DNA of 64,000 nt from Prochlorococcus sp. AG-363-P19 (GCA_003280055.1 QCGG01000010.1:1-64000); one strand, 5' to 3'. Shown: positions 50,964 to 60,393, counted from the first letter of the stretch. Made by a program: numbers and translations. Notes: generated from the sequence alone by a model not told the origin.

Positions 50964-52733
50964 TTGAAAAGGTTTAAATCATTCAAGCTAGTCCTTGTTC
51001 TGTTAAGCCTTCCCCTACCACTCATTGCTCAAGTCAACTGGACTGCACCAGAGAGTATTGATTCAAAAAAAACAAAAGTTTCAACTGCTAGTGGTCGTGC
51101 TGTCGTGGTAACCGCTAATCAATTAGCAAGTGATGCCGCTCTTGCAACCTTGGAGGGAGGCGGTAGCGCCATGGATGCGGTAATAACAGCTCAGACCGTA
51201 CTGGCTGTTGTTGAACCACAAAGTTCTGGATTGGGAGGTGGGGCTTTTCTTTTGTATTGGGACCAGGCGAAACAATCCTTACATGCACTTGATGGGCGTG
51301 AGACTGCTTCGGCTCAGGTCAAGGAAGATATGTGGACGACTTCAGCCAAGAAAACTTTTCCTTGGCTGGAAGCAACTAAAAGTCTGTCTTCGATAGGGGT
51401 CCCAGGAACAACGGCTTTACTTTGGGAAGGTCACCGACAGTTTGGACGCTTAGCATGGAAGGATAATTTTAAAATAAGTATTCATCTTGCTGAGGCGGGC
51501 TTCATTCCGAGTCCCCGTTTTCTGAGATCAATCTCTTTAGCAAAGAGGCTAGGAATCAACCATAGTCAAGCTTTTAAATCTCTCTATCTCCCTAATGGCT
51601 CTCTCCCTAAGAAAAGAGTGCCATTTCAGAACCCAAAATTAGCATTAACGTTAAGGAATCTGGCCAAGGGTGGTATTGATGAGTTCTACCGTGGCGAAAT
51701 AGCTAAGAACCTTATTGCTGACCTTCAACTACAGAAAGATAGCAATAGTGAAGTACGGACAATCACTCTTGAGGATTTGGCGAATTATAAAGTCAAAAAA
51801 CGTCAACCCATCTGTCGAGAATATAGATCTTGGCGAGTATGTTCTTTCCCTCCTCCCAGTGGTGGTGGGGTTGCTGTTTTACAAGCTCTTGGCACATATG
51901 AGCATCTATCAAAGAAGAATTTGTCAGAGAAGACGATAGGTCATTGGCATTTTTTAGCAGAATCTTTAAGGTTTGCAGATGCTGATCGTTCGCACTGGAT
52001 AGGCGATCCAATTGACTGGCCAATTCCTCTCAAAGGTTTACTAGAAGATGTCTATATTGTGGAAAGAGCAAACAGCATCCAAAACAGTAAAACAACATTA
52101 AGGCCTTTCCCAGGTAACCCAAAAGGTAGTGAATTCTTGCATTTCGCTAGTCAGCCACGCACGGCAGGTAAAGGCACGACTCACCTGGTAATAGTTGATT
52201 TGGATGGAAACATCGCAAGCTACACAAGTTCAGTTGAAACCGTTTTTGGGAGTAGACATTTATCCGGAGGCATGGTTTTAAACAATCAGCTAACGGACTT
52301 TTCATTTCTATCAGAGATCTCAGGGAAACCCATTGCCAATCGAATCAAACCAAACAAGCGTCCTATGAGCTCTATGTCCCCTGTAATAGTTTTTCGTGAC
52401 AATCGTCCTGTGTTAGCAGTTGGTTCACCAGGTGGCTGGCTTATTCCTCATTACATAACGAATACACTAATTAGGTCACTAGATTTAAAGTTTTCGCCAA
52501 GAGAAGCAGTTAGTCAAAAATTAATTTCAGTAAGACCTAACTACACTGTGCTTGAAAAAAATGCCAATTGGTCAACTCCTCATCTAAACATCCATGAAGG
52601 ACTAAAAAGACTTGGCCATCACATTAAATATAGTGCTTTCAGCAGTGGAATAGCCATAATAAAATGGCACAAGGGAAAATGGCACGGCGCCGCTGATCCA
52701 AGAAGAGAGGGGAAAGCAGTAAGCTTGCCATAG
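50964..52733 (+). CDS. ggt: Gamma-glutamyltransferase
   Basis: A 589-residue exported enzyme that cleaves the gamma-glutamyl bond of glutathione and related compounds. A signal peptide (FKLVLVLLSLPLPLIAQV) leads to the large subunit (EPQSSGLGGGAFLLYW). The precursor would self-cleave before the catalytic Thr405 in AGKGTTHLVIVD to make two chains; the small subunit has MSSMSPVIVF and VGSPGG. The start is TTG. It would release glutamate and cysteinylglycine from periplasmic glutathione for nitrogen and sulfur scavenging. Alone in its strand. Confidence 0.95.
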   Translation: MKRFKSFKLVLVLLSLPLPLIAQVNWTAPESIDSKKTKVSTASGRAVVVTANQLASDAALATLEGGGSAMDAVITAQTVLAVVEPQSSGLGGGAFLLYWDQAKQSLHALDGRETASAQVKEDMWTTSAKKTFPWLEATKSLSSIGVPGTTALLWEGHRQFGRLAWKDNFKISIHLAEAGFIPSPRFLRSISLAKRLGINHSQAFKSLYLPNGSLPKKRVPFQNPKLALTLRNLAKGGIDEFYRGEIAKNLIADLQLQKDSNSEVRTITLEDLANYKVKKRQPICREYRSWRVCSFPPPSGGGVAVLQALGTYEHLSKKNLSEKTIGHWHFLAESLRFADADRSHWIGDPIDWPIPLKGLLEDVYIVERANSIQNSKTTLRPFPGNPKGSEFLHFASQPRTAGKGTTHLVIVDLDGNIASYTSSVETVFGSRHLSGGMVLNNQLTDFSFLSEISGKPIANRIKPNKRPMSSMSPVIVFRDNRPVLAVGSPGGWLIPHYITNTLIRSLDLKFSPREAVSQKLISVRPNYTVLEKNANWSTPHLNIHEGLKRLGHHIKYSAFSSGIAIIKWHKGKWHGAADPRREGKAVSLP

Positions 52734-52850
52734 AGAATATTTACGATCCTATCTTGCGCATAAAGGCTATATACGACGAACAAACTCAAAACAATTCAAG
52801 GGAAGAAAAAAGAATCAGCTAGTGAATTTCCCCTTAAACAAATCGTAAAG

Positions 52851-53264
52851 TCAGGCTGAATAGTTTCTCTTATTTATTTTGACCTTTATTAAATCCATAA
52901 TATTTGGCCAAGCATCTATTAATTCCTTCAGAGCTTTCCTATTCGGTGTATACCAAATGCAGGAAAAAGCACTAATCAGATACAAAACAAACCACCAGCG
53001 ATTTGTAGAGTAAACAGACGCAAATGAGAAAAGAAAGCTGCCTAAAAAGAGAAGGAATAAGGATCGATTGAAAATTTCAAGCGGAGATCTTCTTAATCTC
53101 ATAAAGGGTTTCCTCTCAGAGCTTCTTCTTTTATCTTCCTCTTGAACTTCATCCCTGATTCTGGCCTCTTCCTTATTTAGAGCATCATCAGCCTGGAACA
53201 GCTGAGAAAGTTGATCCTCAGTAAAATCTTTGAATGGTTCAGAACCCAGTTTATTGGAAGTCAT
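52851..53264 (-). CDS. Membrane protein of unknown function, 137 residues
   Basis: The protein has a charged N-terminal half (DALNKEEARIRDEVQEEDKR) and two hydrophobic helices (LFLLFLGSFLFSFASVY; WWFVLYLISAFSCIWY) and a basic end (KVKINKRNYSA). This hairpin with a long cytoplasmic coil suggests an interaction at the membrane surface. Not recognised. The gene is convergent with ggt. Confidence 0.6.
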   Translation of the reverse strand: MTSNKLGSEPFKDFTEDQLSQLFQADDALNKEEARIRDEVQEEDKRRSSERKPFMRLRRSPLEIFNRSLFLLFLGSFLFSFASVYSTNRWWFVLYLISAFSCIWYTPNRKALKELIDAWPNIMDLIKVKINKRNYSA

Positions 53265-53611
53265 AAAATTTGAATTTAGTTAACATTGCTCTGACTCTCA
53301 TTCTATCAACAGAACCGCTACTAAAGAGATCATGAAAGATCCTAAACCATTAAAAGAGTATCAGAGAGTCCTGAAGGTAAGCGTATTTAGAACTAAAGTG
53401 TGGCGAATCAGATCCCAAAGTTATTAACTATAAAAGATTTTAAAGGATAGAGGACAACCAAATCAACAATAAAAGCAACTGTTAAAATGAAGGCTATGCT
53501 TATGCATTTAGAAGATTAACAATCAGAATAATGACGATTAGAAAAATAGTCTCCTTAAATTCCGCCCAGTCTCTATTATTTTTTCGCGACAATTGATTCC
53601 ATAATGACTTT
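53265..53611. other. Gene-free stretch, 347 bases
   Basis: AT-rich spacer between two leftward genes, holding the promoter of the 137-residue gene and probably the end of the flavodoxin transcript. No hairpin is obvious. Confidence 0.45.
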
Positions 53612-54136
53612 TTAGAATAATCCTGACATCTCACTTTTAAGTTGCAGGGCCCATTTTGATAGTCGATCATCTGTTAAATCAGATTCACTGTCCTCATCCA
53701 GGGGCAAGCCACAGAATAAGTCATTTACAATACTTTTTGATTCATCAAATGTGTAGTCATCTTTGCTTGTATACCCCACTAAAGTAGCACCTGACTTCTT
53801 AAAAAACGAATGAAGCTCTTCCATTGCATCACAGAAGTTTTCTGTATATGTAGACGAGTCACCTAAGCCAAAAATAGCTACCTTTTTACCTGCAAGATTC
53901 ATTTCTCCGATTTCTTGAAGCATTCCATCCCATGCAGTTCCAGATCTTTCAAAATCAGCACCTGTATTCCATGTTGGTGTACCACAAATAATTCCATCTA
54001 AATCTTTAAATTCATTTAAATCAGAGAGATCAGCAAGATCCTTTGGGGAATTAGCATTGCCGATAAGACCATGAAGTCTTTCAGCTATGTCCTCGGTTTT
54101 GCCAGTAGTTGTGGCGTAAAAAATTCCAACGGGCAT
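53612..54136 (-). CDS. isiB: Flavodoxin
   Basis: A 174-residue FMN electron carrier that substitutes for ferredoxin under iron limitation. The FMN phosphate loop is IFYATTTGKTEDIAERL (residues 4-20), the first FMN-stacking loop TPTWNTGADF includes Trp and the second FGLGDSSTYTENFCDAM holds the Tyr. Length and the long-chain loop match cyanobacterial flavodoxins. It is divergent from the pcb gene, with about 540 bases between. This neighbourhood mirrors the isiA-isiB iron-stress set of other cyanobacteria, where IsiA is a relative of Pcb; iron control is thus likely but no Fur box was recognised. Confidence 0.95.
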   Translation of the reverse strand: MPVGIFYATTTGKTEDIAERLHGLIGNANSPKDLADLSDLNEFKDLDGIICGTPTWNTGADFERSGTAWDGMLQEIGEMNLAGKKVAIFGLGDSSTYTENFCDAMEELHSFFKKSGATLVGYTSKDDYTFDESKSIVNDLFCGLPLDEDSESDLTDDRLSKWALQLKSEMSGLF

Positions 54137-54189
54137 TGGTTTTTAAATATGCTCATTACTTTCTAATAGAAGTTACCCTTGCTTGAGAT

Positions 54190-54393
54190 ATGTTAGAACA
54201 CTATTTGCAGTCATATTTGATACTTGTATGTGATAATTTGTGTCACCATCTCTTTAGACCGGCAGGGGGAGGTGCAAGTCCTTTCTTCGCCATACTTCTT
54301 GCGCGCATTATGCTGACAATTAATGGTATGCCTATGGAAAAGTGGGCCAAAGTAATCAAGCATAAATCAACTTTATATTGGCTCATTGAATAG
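54190..54393 (+). CDS. Doubtful 67-residue protein
   Basis: A frame with an ATG in the divergent region between isiB and pcb (MLEHYLQSYLILVCDNLCHH), with a hydrophobic middle (FFAILLARIMLTING) and a basic end. I recognise nothing. Frames in this kind of promoter-bearing spacer are often spurious. Confidence 0.3.
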   Translation: MLEHYLQSYLILVCDNLCHHLFRPAGGGASPFFAILLARIMLTINGMPMEKWAKVIKHKSTLYWLIE

Positions 54394-54497
54394 TTTTTTG
54401 GAAGTTACGCTGTAAATATACTAAATAAAAAGTAGATTTTGTTTTAGCTATAGAGTTTGAAAACTATGTGTAAAATAAGTTACATATTTATGCTGCA

Positions 54498-54579
54498 TAT
54501 AATCCGATTACAAGCTTCAGAGCCACGTAAATTCAAGAAAATACACTTCTATGTGACTGATGATCATAGAAGTATTTTC
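54498..54579 (+). promoter_or_regulatory. Probable pcb promoter and 5' leader hairpin
   Basis: A -10 box TATAAT lies at 54498-54503, placing a start near 54510 and a leader of about 160 bases. Within the leader a long hairpin pairs GAAAATACACTTCTATG (54537-54553) with CATAGAAGTATTTTC (54565-54579); only a two-base bulge breaks the pairing, and the loop is 11 bases. There is no T-run directly after it, so it may regulate stability or translation. Confidence 0.5.
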
Positions 54580-54672
54580 ATAAAGAACATGCGCAATACG
54601 CGATATTAAGAGAACACTTTTTAGCGCAAATTAGTTAATAGGTTGATCAAGTCCTATATATGTGTCTACCTC

Positions 54673-55728
54673 GTGCAGACCTACGGAAATCCAAACGTCA
54701 CCTATGACTGGTACGCGGGAAATTCAGGAGTCACTAACCGCTCAGGAAAATTCATCGCGGCTCATGCAGCTCATGCAGGCCTGATGATGTTCTGGGCAGG
54801 AGCATTTACCCTTTTTGAATTGGCTCGTTATGACCCCTCGTTACCTATGGGTAATCAGGGATTGATTTGTTTGCCTCATTTAGCAACCCTTGGCATCGGT
54901 GGTGTTGAAGGAGGTGTAATCACTGACTTATATGAATGCACAGTGATCGGTGTATTGCATCTGATTTTTTCTGGGGTATTAGGAGCAGGCGGACTTCTCC
55001 ACTCCCTAAAGTTTGAGGGAAATCTTGCTGATGCCACTGGTCGACCAAAGAAATTTGACTTCAAATGGGATGATCCCGACAGGCTCACCTTTATCCTTGG
55101 CCATCATTTGATTTTCCTAGGTCTTGGAGCTATTCAATTTGTTGAATTTGCCAAATACCATGGGATTTGGGATAGCGCGGCTGGTGCAATTCGAACAATT
55201 GATCCAAACCTAAGCTTTGCAATGGTTTGGAATCACCAAGCCGACTTCCTATCAATAAACAGCTTGGAAGACGTGATGGGTGGGCATGCAGTTATTGCAT
55301 TCATTGAAATTGCTGGAGGTGCATTCCATATTGCAACAAAACAATTTGGAGAATACACAGCATTCAAAGGAAAAGGTTTGCTCTCTGCAGAATCAGTCCT
55401 TTCCTATTCCCTTGCAGGTGCAGGTTACATGGCATTAATTGCAGCTTTTTGGTGCTCAACAAACACAACTGTTTATCCCACAGAGTTCTACGGCGAAGTT
55501 TTAAAGCTGAATTTTGACTTCTTCCCTTATTTCACTGATACAGCTGCAAATCTTTCTGGGGAGGCACACACTGCACGAGCGTGGCTTGCAAACGCTCATT
55601 TTTTCCTTGGATTCTTCTTTATCCAGGGTCATTTATGGCATGCATTAAGAGGAATGGGCTTTGATTTCAGAAGAATAAATAAAGCTTTCGACAATTTTGA
55701 TACAGTAAAAATCACTGCAGGGGATTAA
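54673..55728 (+). CDS. pcb: Chlorophyll a/b-binding antenna protein Pcb
   Basis: A 351-residue six-helix protein of the Pcb/IsiA/CP43 family, the main antenna of Prochlorococcus, binding divinyl chlorophyll a and b around photosystem I or II. The start is GTG at 54673, giving the usual MQTYGNP N-terminus; upstream codons would add non-conserved residues. Family features: NRSGKFIAAHAAHAGLMMFW, HLATLGIGG, LHLIFSGVLGAGGLLHSL, LGHHLIFLGLGAIQFVEFAK and AHFFLGFFFIQGHLWHALRG, with many chlorophyll-ligand histidines. The gene is divergent from isiB. Pcb copies differ in light and iron response; this location suggests iron regulation. Confidence 0.96.
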   Translation: MQTYGNPNVTYDWYAGNSGVTNRSGKFIAAHAAHAGLMMFWAGAFTLFELARYDPSLPMGNQGLICLPHLATLGIGGVEGGVITDLYECTVIGVLHLIFSGVLGAGGLLHSLKFEGNLADATGRPKKFDFKWDDPDRLTFILGHHLIFLGLGAIQFVEFAKYHGIWDSAAGAIRTIDPNLSFAMVWNHQADFLSINSLEDVMGGHAVIAFIEIAGGAFHIATKQFGEYTAFKGKGLLSAESVLSYSLAGAGYMALIAAFWCSTNTTVYPTEFYGEVLKLNFDFFPYFTDTAANLSGEAHTARAWLANAHFFLGFFFIQGHLWHALRGMGFDFRRINKAFDNFDTVKITAGD

Positions 55729-55768
55729 TTGTTAATTTTCAAAATCAAGTTCCATGAAAGCAACTATC

Positions 55769-55794
55769 AACCCCGCAAAATGCGGGGTTTTTTA
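55769..55794 (+). terminator. Intrinsic terminator of pcb
   Basis: The stem CCCCGC/GCGGGG with a five-base loop is followed by TTTTTTAT. It lies 40 bases after the pcb stop. Confidence 0.9.
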
Positions 55795-55910
55795 TGGGAT
55801 ATGAGAACAAAGCAAAAAGTTCTACATAAAAAATCCTCTGAAGCATGAGAATCAGAGGATAAAAGAATCAAGAAAAAATTAAATCAATTATCATGCTATG
55901 AAGCTCTTTT

Positions 55911-56123
55911 TTATAAACTGGCATTACTCTCAGAATTCAAATTCTTCTTGGTTTGAGTATTATTATCGATATAAGGTGAAGAGTTTGTACCCTGTCCATC
56001 GTTATCACGTTTGCCACCTATGGCAAAAATTGCAAATCCGGCTAAGCCAAGAATCCCAAAGATAGGAGCAGAAAGACTAGTGATAGCTGCAGGAGCACCT
56101 GATGATAAAGACGAAAGAAGCAT
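55911..56123 (-). CDS. Small membrane protein, 70 residues
   Basis: From the ATG at 56123 the sequence is MLLSSLSSGAPAAITSLSAP, then one helix (IFGILGLAGFAIFAIG) and a polar, asparagine-rich tail (NSSPYIDNNTQTKKNLNSES). It appears to be a single-pass protein with a long exposed tail. A TTG two codons earlier is also possible. No family recognised. Confidence 0.55.
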   Translation of the reverse strand: MLLSSLSSGAPAAITSLSAPIFGILGLAGFAIFAIGGKRDNDGQGTNSSPYIDNNTQTKKNLNSESNASL

Positions 56124-56300
56124 TACCAAATAGAGTTTTTAAACGATGGTTATCATGATTCAAAAAACATGAATATTGAACAATGAAGGAGTCAAATGAA
56201 ACTCACATGTTTTATTTAATACATTAACTTGTATTTTTCTTTTCTTAGTCAAAGAAAAATATGAATAATCCAAAGAGGAAAAATGATTCCTCATAATTTT

Positions 56301-56639
56301 TCACTTAGGAATCATCCTAAAGCCTGAGCCACATGGGCTAGGTTGTGCTCCATCTGGTGTACTAATGACAAACCCCCCACCACTCAAATCACCGTAATAA
56401 TCAAGACTTAAGCCTTCCAACAAACTCATTTGGTCTGCAGAAGCAAATAAGGTAATCCCATCAGTCCTTGCAAGAGGGCTACCAGCTTCTTTCCCACACC
56501 TCAAACGAATATACAACCAGCCTTCGTCAAAACCATCTGGCAACAAATCAATATGCATTTGACCTGGAGTCCCTCCGAATGCAGATTGCCTAATTAATTC
56601 TGCGGCAGCAGATTGCGAAATCGTGAAATTACTAGCCAT
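56301..56639 (-). CDS. Degenerate HesB/IscA-like protein
   Basis: A 112-residue protein of the A-type iron-sulfur carrier fold (HesB-like). The N-terminus (SQSAAAELIRQSAFGGTPGQ) and the LDYYGDLSGGGFVIS region match the fold. The three conserved cysteines of functional A-type carriers are not all present: one is in RLRCGKEAG and the C-terminal CGCG is here CGSG (PSPCGSGF). It is therefore probably not a cluster donor of the usual type. Such variants are common in marine picocyanobacteria. Starts at ATG, alone. Confidence 0.75.
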   Translation of the reverse strand: MASNFTISQSAAAELIRQSAFGGTPGQMHIDLLPDGFDEGWLYIRLRCGKEAGSPLARTDGITLFASADQMSLLEGLSLDYYGDLSGGGFVISTPDGAQPSPCGSGFRMIPK

Positions 56640-56906
56640 CTAGCAGTTTTACTTTTGATGCTGAGTTTAGATTAATCGGCTCTCCAAAAGCCAACTATCC
56701 ATCTTGTTCAGCTTATATACCCAACAAAACTTTTCCACTCGAAATAAATTCACTTCGAAACCTTTTCAATCTATCCATTTTTACTGAGGCCCATAGCTGT
56801 ATAGGAAAATAATTACATACTTATGAAGTCCTAAAAGCTTTCACATCCATTGGTAGAAAAGAAGCCGCAAAAGCATGTAAACTTTTTTTGGTTATTAATT
56901 CATACG

Positions 56907-57200
56907 CTAATTAGCAACAATCGGTCCAGAGACGGGATCAGTAACCCCTAATTCTGGTGACAATTCTTCCATGAAATCTCTTACCTGATCAAGATGTGAG
57001 ATCATTTTGGGTCTTGCCGCCGCTATAGCCTCTTCGCTTTCCCAAAGTCCTACAAAGCAATAATCATTATCACCCGTTTTTGCAACGTATTTGGTTATAA
57101 GGCCTTCACTATTGAACTCGGCCAACTTCTCAAAATATTTATCCACTAATTCTGGCTTAAGCCTATAGCGAACTACATTCATGAAACCTGGTGAAGACAT
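56907..57200 (-). CDS. Small alpha/beta-barrel monooxygenase-like protein
   Basis: A 97-residue protein from the ATG at 57200 (MSSPGFMNVVRYRLKPELVD). The beta-alpha-beta pattern with MNVVRYRLKP, YCFVGLWESEEAIAAARP and DQVRDFMEELSPEL fits the antibiotic biosynthesis monooxygenase (ABM)/dimeric ferredoxin-like barrel family. The frame is open to 57221 by a less likely start. Function is unknown, perhaps quinone or heme related. It is co-directional with the DUF3764-type gene 136 bases upstream. Confidence 0.75.
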   Translation of the reverse strand: MSSPGFMNVVRYRLKPELVDKYFEKLAEFNSEGLITKYVAKTGDNDYCFVGLWESEEAIAAARPKMISHLDQVRDFMEELSPELGVTDPVSGPIVAN

Positions 57201-57336
57201 TTCAAAAAAATAACTCCCCAAATTAGATCATATTTTTTCAATTCAGACTGCAATTCTCAACATCTACTGACAAATCATCTTAAGCAAAAAAGTAAGCGTT
57301 TACTCAAGAGATCAACTCATCGAAAAAATGTCCTGA

Positions 57337-57621
57337 TTAACCAGGTATCCATTGAGTAATTGTTGTTTGATCATAGATATGACCACTGGACTCTATCATT
57401 ATTTTCGCCTGTGGATCTCTCCACATTCCCATAGCGACTCCTTCTTCTGCTTGAAAAACAACTATTGCTCTCGAGTCATCTTCCTTGTTTAAGCCTCGAT
57501 AAAGCGAAGTAATACCTCCGGCTTTTAACATTGCTTTGTTTTCCGTACTGTCATAGACCGCAGCCCACTCCTCAAAACTTTTGCTAATTTTGAAATCAAA
57601 AACGGTCGTCTCAATAGCCAT
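57337..57621 (-). CDS. DUF3764 family protein
   Basis: A 94-residue soluble protein of the DUF3764 family (dimeric alpha-beta barrel). Landmarks: TTVFDFKISKSFEEWAAVYD, ENKAMLKAGGITSLYRGLNK, VVFQAEEGVAMGMW and the end SSGHIYDQTTITQWIPG. Homologues are known from cyanobacteria, without assigned function. Starts at ATG. Confidence 0.85.
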   Translation of the reverse strand: MAIETTVFDFKISKSFEEWAAVYDSTENKAMLKAGGITSLYRGLNKEDDSRAIVVFQAEEGVAMGMWRDPQAKIMIESSGHIYDQTTITQWIPG

Positions 57622-57677
57622 TTTAAAATAGAAATTTCTATCAATTAGATCATATTTATCATCTTAAAGGTTTGATT

Positions 57678-57794
57678 ATGCACAAATCCCAATATAGCAA
57701 TGAAAGTATTTCAGGAAGTAAAACTCAAGCTTCTCTTGGGAAACTTGAGCCTCTTGTAGCTAAAAAAAACGATTGGCCAGAGATAGGCTGTTAG
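57678..57794 (+). CDS. 38-residue protein
   Basis: This gene starts at ATG and encodes MHKSQYSNESISGSKTQA followed by SLGKLEPLVAKKNDWPEIGC. An AAGG ribosome-binding site is seven or eight bases upstream. Polar and partly helical. Not recognised; it could be a small leader or a real small protein. Confidence 0.42.
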   Translation: MHKSQYSNESISGSKTQASLGKLEPLVAKKNDWPEIGC

Positions 57795-57963
57795 AAATTG
57801 ACGCTTTCATTGATCATCAAGACTTTTGATGGTTGCCAGAAATCTCTCCAGATTTACATTGAAAAAGTCAATGAATAATGAGCGAACAATCTTCTGGCTC
57901 ATGATCTAAAGTATGGTCATAATATGCTAAAAGGGATTAGATAAATAAACCCCAAGACATTAC

Positions 57964-58374
57964 ATGAAACTTATCCATTCTCTTCTCATATCGATCTTAC
58001 TATTGTCCTTGAGTCTTTTCCCAATACCCCTTTTTGCAAAAGACCTTAATCCACCCCTTTTCATTGATGAATTAAGCACTACTTTCTCAGATAAATTTTG
58101 TTTAGCAATTTCAAATGGTATCCAGCCAAAAGATGCTGGCGAGAGCACAGCAAAAGAAATGATTCGAGGATTGATTTTCTCTCCTAATCTCAAAGAAATT
58201 ATTGCTTTCCCAAAAGAAAACTTAGTATCTTCTCTGTCAACAAAAATATTTGACACCTGTGGGGAAGAAATCAACATTTCGGAAAATGATCTTTACGATT
58301 ATCTACTGAAATTTGCTAATAGAGACCGTCAAGAATCTTCGCCTAAACCTTTTAAACCATTTGATCTGGGCTGA
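57964..58374 (+). CDS. Exported protein of unknown function
   Basis: A 136-residue protein with a signal peptide (MKLIHSLLISILLLSLSLFP, cleavage near FAKD). The mature part is acidic and helical with two cysteines (FCLAISNG, TCGEEIN), and ends in a proline-rich stretch (SSPKPFKPFDLG). The type is common in marine picocyanobacteria. Starts at ATG. Confidence 0.72.
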   Translation: MKLIHSLLISILLLSLSLFPIPLFAKDLNPPLFIDELSTTFSDKFCLAISNGIQPKDAGESTAKEMIRGLIFSPNLKEIIAFPKENLVSSLSTKIFDTCGEEINISENDLYDYLLKFANRDRQESSPKPFKPFDLG

Positions 58375-58644
58375 AGAAATAATTATCTTTGCGAACCTAT
58401 AGATAGGGTTAATATTATCCCAAAATTAATACGATCAAAAGTATCTTCGAGACAGAATGGAGCTAGCTACGTTCTTTTTCAATTTAATGAGTGGCCATCT
58501 AATTTTTTCTAACGGTTGAGAGCCATTGATGAGCACTATTCCTTTTGGGTCGACACTTTACAAGGTAAGAGTCTGATTTTGAAGTCAGCTAAGAGCCTTG
58601 CTTGAGCAGCCCAAAACCACTCCTAAAAGTGACGATTAGGTCCT

Positions 58645-60348
58645 ATGCAACCTGCCTCGAAGGCGTTCGAATCGCCAATAACAAAAACCTTCGCTGAATT
58701 TTCAGAACTGGCTGATTATTCGTTCATGGATTCGCTTCAAGTCGACCCTGAGGCGAAAGACAATGGTAACGATCACTACCCTCGCCAGGTGTTCTCAGGT
58801 CATTACGTACCCGTAACCCCCACCGCTATCCCAACGCCTAAATACATCGCACACAGCCAAACCCTCTTTGACGAACTTCATCTGAGCCATGATCTCGTCC
58901 TCGACGAGCAATTCCGCCGTCTGTTTTCAGGCGATATCTCCGTGGCAAGAGGACCCATGCGTCCGTTTGGCTGGGCGACAGGTTATGCCTTGTCGATCTA
59001 CGGCACTGAGTACATACAGCAGTGCCCGTTTGGAACCGGCAACGGATACGGCGATGGCCGAGCGATTTCCGTGTTCGAAGGCCTATTTAGCGGCAGACGC
59101 TGGGAGATGCAACTCAAGGGTGGAGGCCCAACGCCATATTGCCGTGGAGCCGATGGACGTGCGGTACTACGTTCTAGCGTGCGCGAGTTTCTTGTCCAGG
59201 AATACATGCATTCCCTGGGAGTTCCTACTTCACGTTCTCTGACACTGTATGTATCAGGGTCCGAAACAGTTCGCAGACCTTGGTACTCCGAGAATTCCAG
59301 ATCCATCGATCCCGATATCCTGGTTGACAACCCTACGGCAATCACAACACGTGTTGCGCCTTCCTTTCTTCGTGTCGGCCAAGTTGAGTTATTTGCTCGG
59401 CGTGCACGTAGCAACGCGCATAAAAGCGCTCTGAGGGAACTACAGATGATCGTGAAACACTTGACCGAGCGTAACTATCAGGGCTCGATTAACCCTAGTC
59501 TTGGATTCACGGATCAAGTAGTTGAACTGGCTCATTTGTTTCGCGGACGGCTCACATCGTTGATAGCCAACTGGATTCGCGTTGGGTACTGCCAAGGCAA
59601 TTTCAACAGTGACAACTGCGCGGCGGGAGGCTTCACCCTTGACTACGGCCCTTTCGGATTCTGCGAGCTATTCGATCCCAGATTTCAACCATGGACAGGA
59701 GGAGGCGACCATTTCTCATTCTTCAACCAACCGGTTGCTGCTGAAGCCAATTATCGGATGTTCTGCGCAGCAATGCGCCCTCTGCTGACTGACGACAGGA
59801 CAGCACTGAAAAGGCTGGATGAGATGCAAGACGAATTCGCCGAAGCCATGAATCAGGAAATTGAAGCAATGTGGGCAAAGAAACTCGGCCTCAAAAGCTA
59901 TGACGCAAACCTTGTGAACGAACTTCTACAGCTGATGCATCTCTCCAAGGCGGATTACACAATGTTGTTCCGAAAGCTCTCTCACATTCCAGATCAACTG
60001 ACTGCTCTCAAACAGAGCTTCTACATGCACAGCTCAGAACAAATTGACGCGCAGTGGGTTAGTTGGCTGCAACGGTGGCAAGATCGAATCAAGAGGAACG
60101 GTGACCTCCAAATGACATCCGAAGAAATGAAACGAGTAAACCCCAAGTACACCTGGCGAGAGTGGCTAATCACACCCGCCTATAAAAAGGCCGAGCAAGG
60201 TGATTACAGTCTCATTCAAGAATTGCAGGAATTGTTTAGCAATCCCTACGACGAACAATCAATAGGAATGGGGAAGAAATACGACCTTCTAAAACCCAAA
60301 CATTTCTTCAACGCCGGAGGAATTTCCCACTACAGCTGCTCCTCCTAA
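58645..60348 (+). CDS. selO: SelO-type protein AMPylase (YdiU family)
   Basis: A 567-residue pseudokinase that transfers AMP from ATP to protein substrates (established for SelO in other bacteria). Landmarks: [20 protein letters not shown] at about 157-176 (the nucleotide loop), [40 protein letters not shown] with the metal-binding Asn/Asp, and the C-terminal NPKYTWREW and PYDEQ. The C-terminus YSCSS has Cys where some homologues have Sec. Codon use and base composition look clearly more GC-rich than neighbouring genes, which suggests horizontal transfer. The start is ATG. Confidence 0.95.
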   Translation: MQPASKAFESPITKTFAEFSELADYSFMDSLQVDPEAKDNGNDHYPRQVFSGHYVPVTPTAIPTPKYIAHSQTLFDELHLSHDLVLDEQFRRLFSGDISVARGPMRPFGWATGYALSIYGTEYIQQCPFGTGNGYGDGRAISVFEGLFSGRRWEMQLKGGGPTPYCRGADGRAVLRSSVREFLVQEYMHSLGVPTSRSLTLYVSGSETVRRPWYSENSRSIDPDILVDNPTAITTRVAPSFLRVGQVELFARRARSNAHKSALRELQMIVKHLTERNYQGSINPSLGFTDQVVELAHLFRGRLTSLIANWIRVGYCQGNFNSDNCAAGGFTLDYGPFGFCELFDPRFQPWTGGGDHFSFFNQPVAAEANYRMFCAAMRPLLTDDRTALKRLDEMQDEFAEAMNQEIEAMWAKKLGLKSYDANLVNELLQLMHLSKADYTMLFRKLSHIPDQLTALKQSFYMHSSEQIDAQWVSWLQRWQDRIKRNGDLQMTSEEMKRVNPKYTWREWLITPAYKKAEQGDYSLIQELQELFSNPYDEQSIGMGKKYDLLKPKHFFNAGGISHYSCSS

Positions 60349-60393
60349 AAGAGCAAGTCTAGTGAATCAATTTATACCAACTTGAAAACCAAT

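Noticed and set aside
54137-54672. Fur box between isiB and pcb.
   Set aside because: I saw only weak AT-rich resemblance (TAATGAGCATA and GTGATAATTTG); no 19-base palindrome of adequate quality.
58570-58600. CTGATTTTGAAGTCAG upstream of selO looked like an anticodon arm.
   Set aside because: The stem is only four pairs around an eight-base loop, and no other tRNA arms could be placed.
58657-58676. Sequence GGCGTTCGAATCGCC resembles a tRNA T-arm at the 5' end of selO, suggesting an attachment site.
   Set aside because: It is inside the selO coding region and no matching acceptor, D-arm or anticodon arm was found around it; coincidence of codons is the simpler reading.
58998-59414. 138-codon open frame opposite selO.
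   Set aside because: Shadow frame caused by the higher GC of selO; the sense strand contains the SelO motifs.
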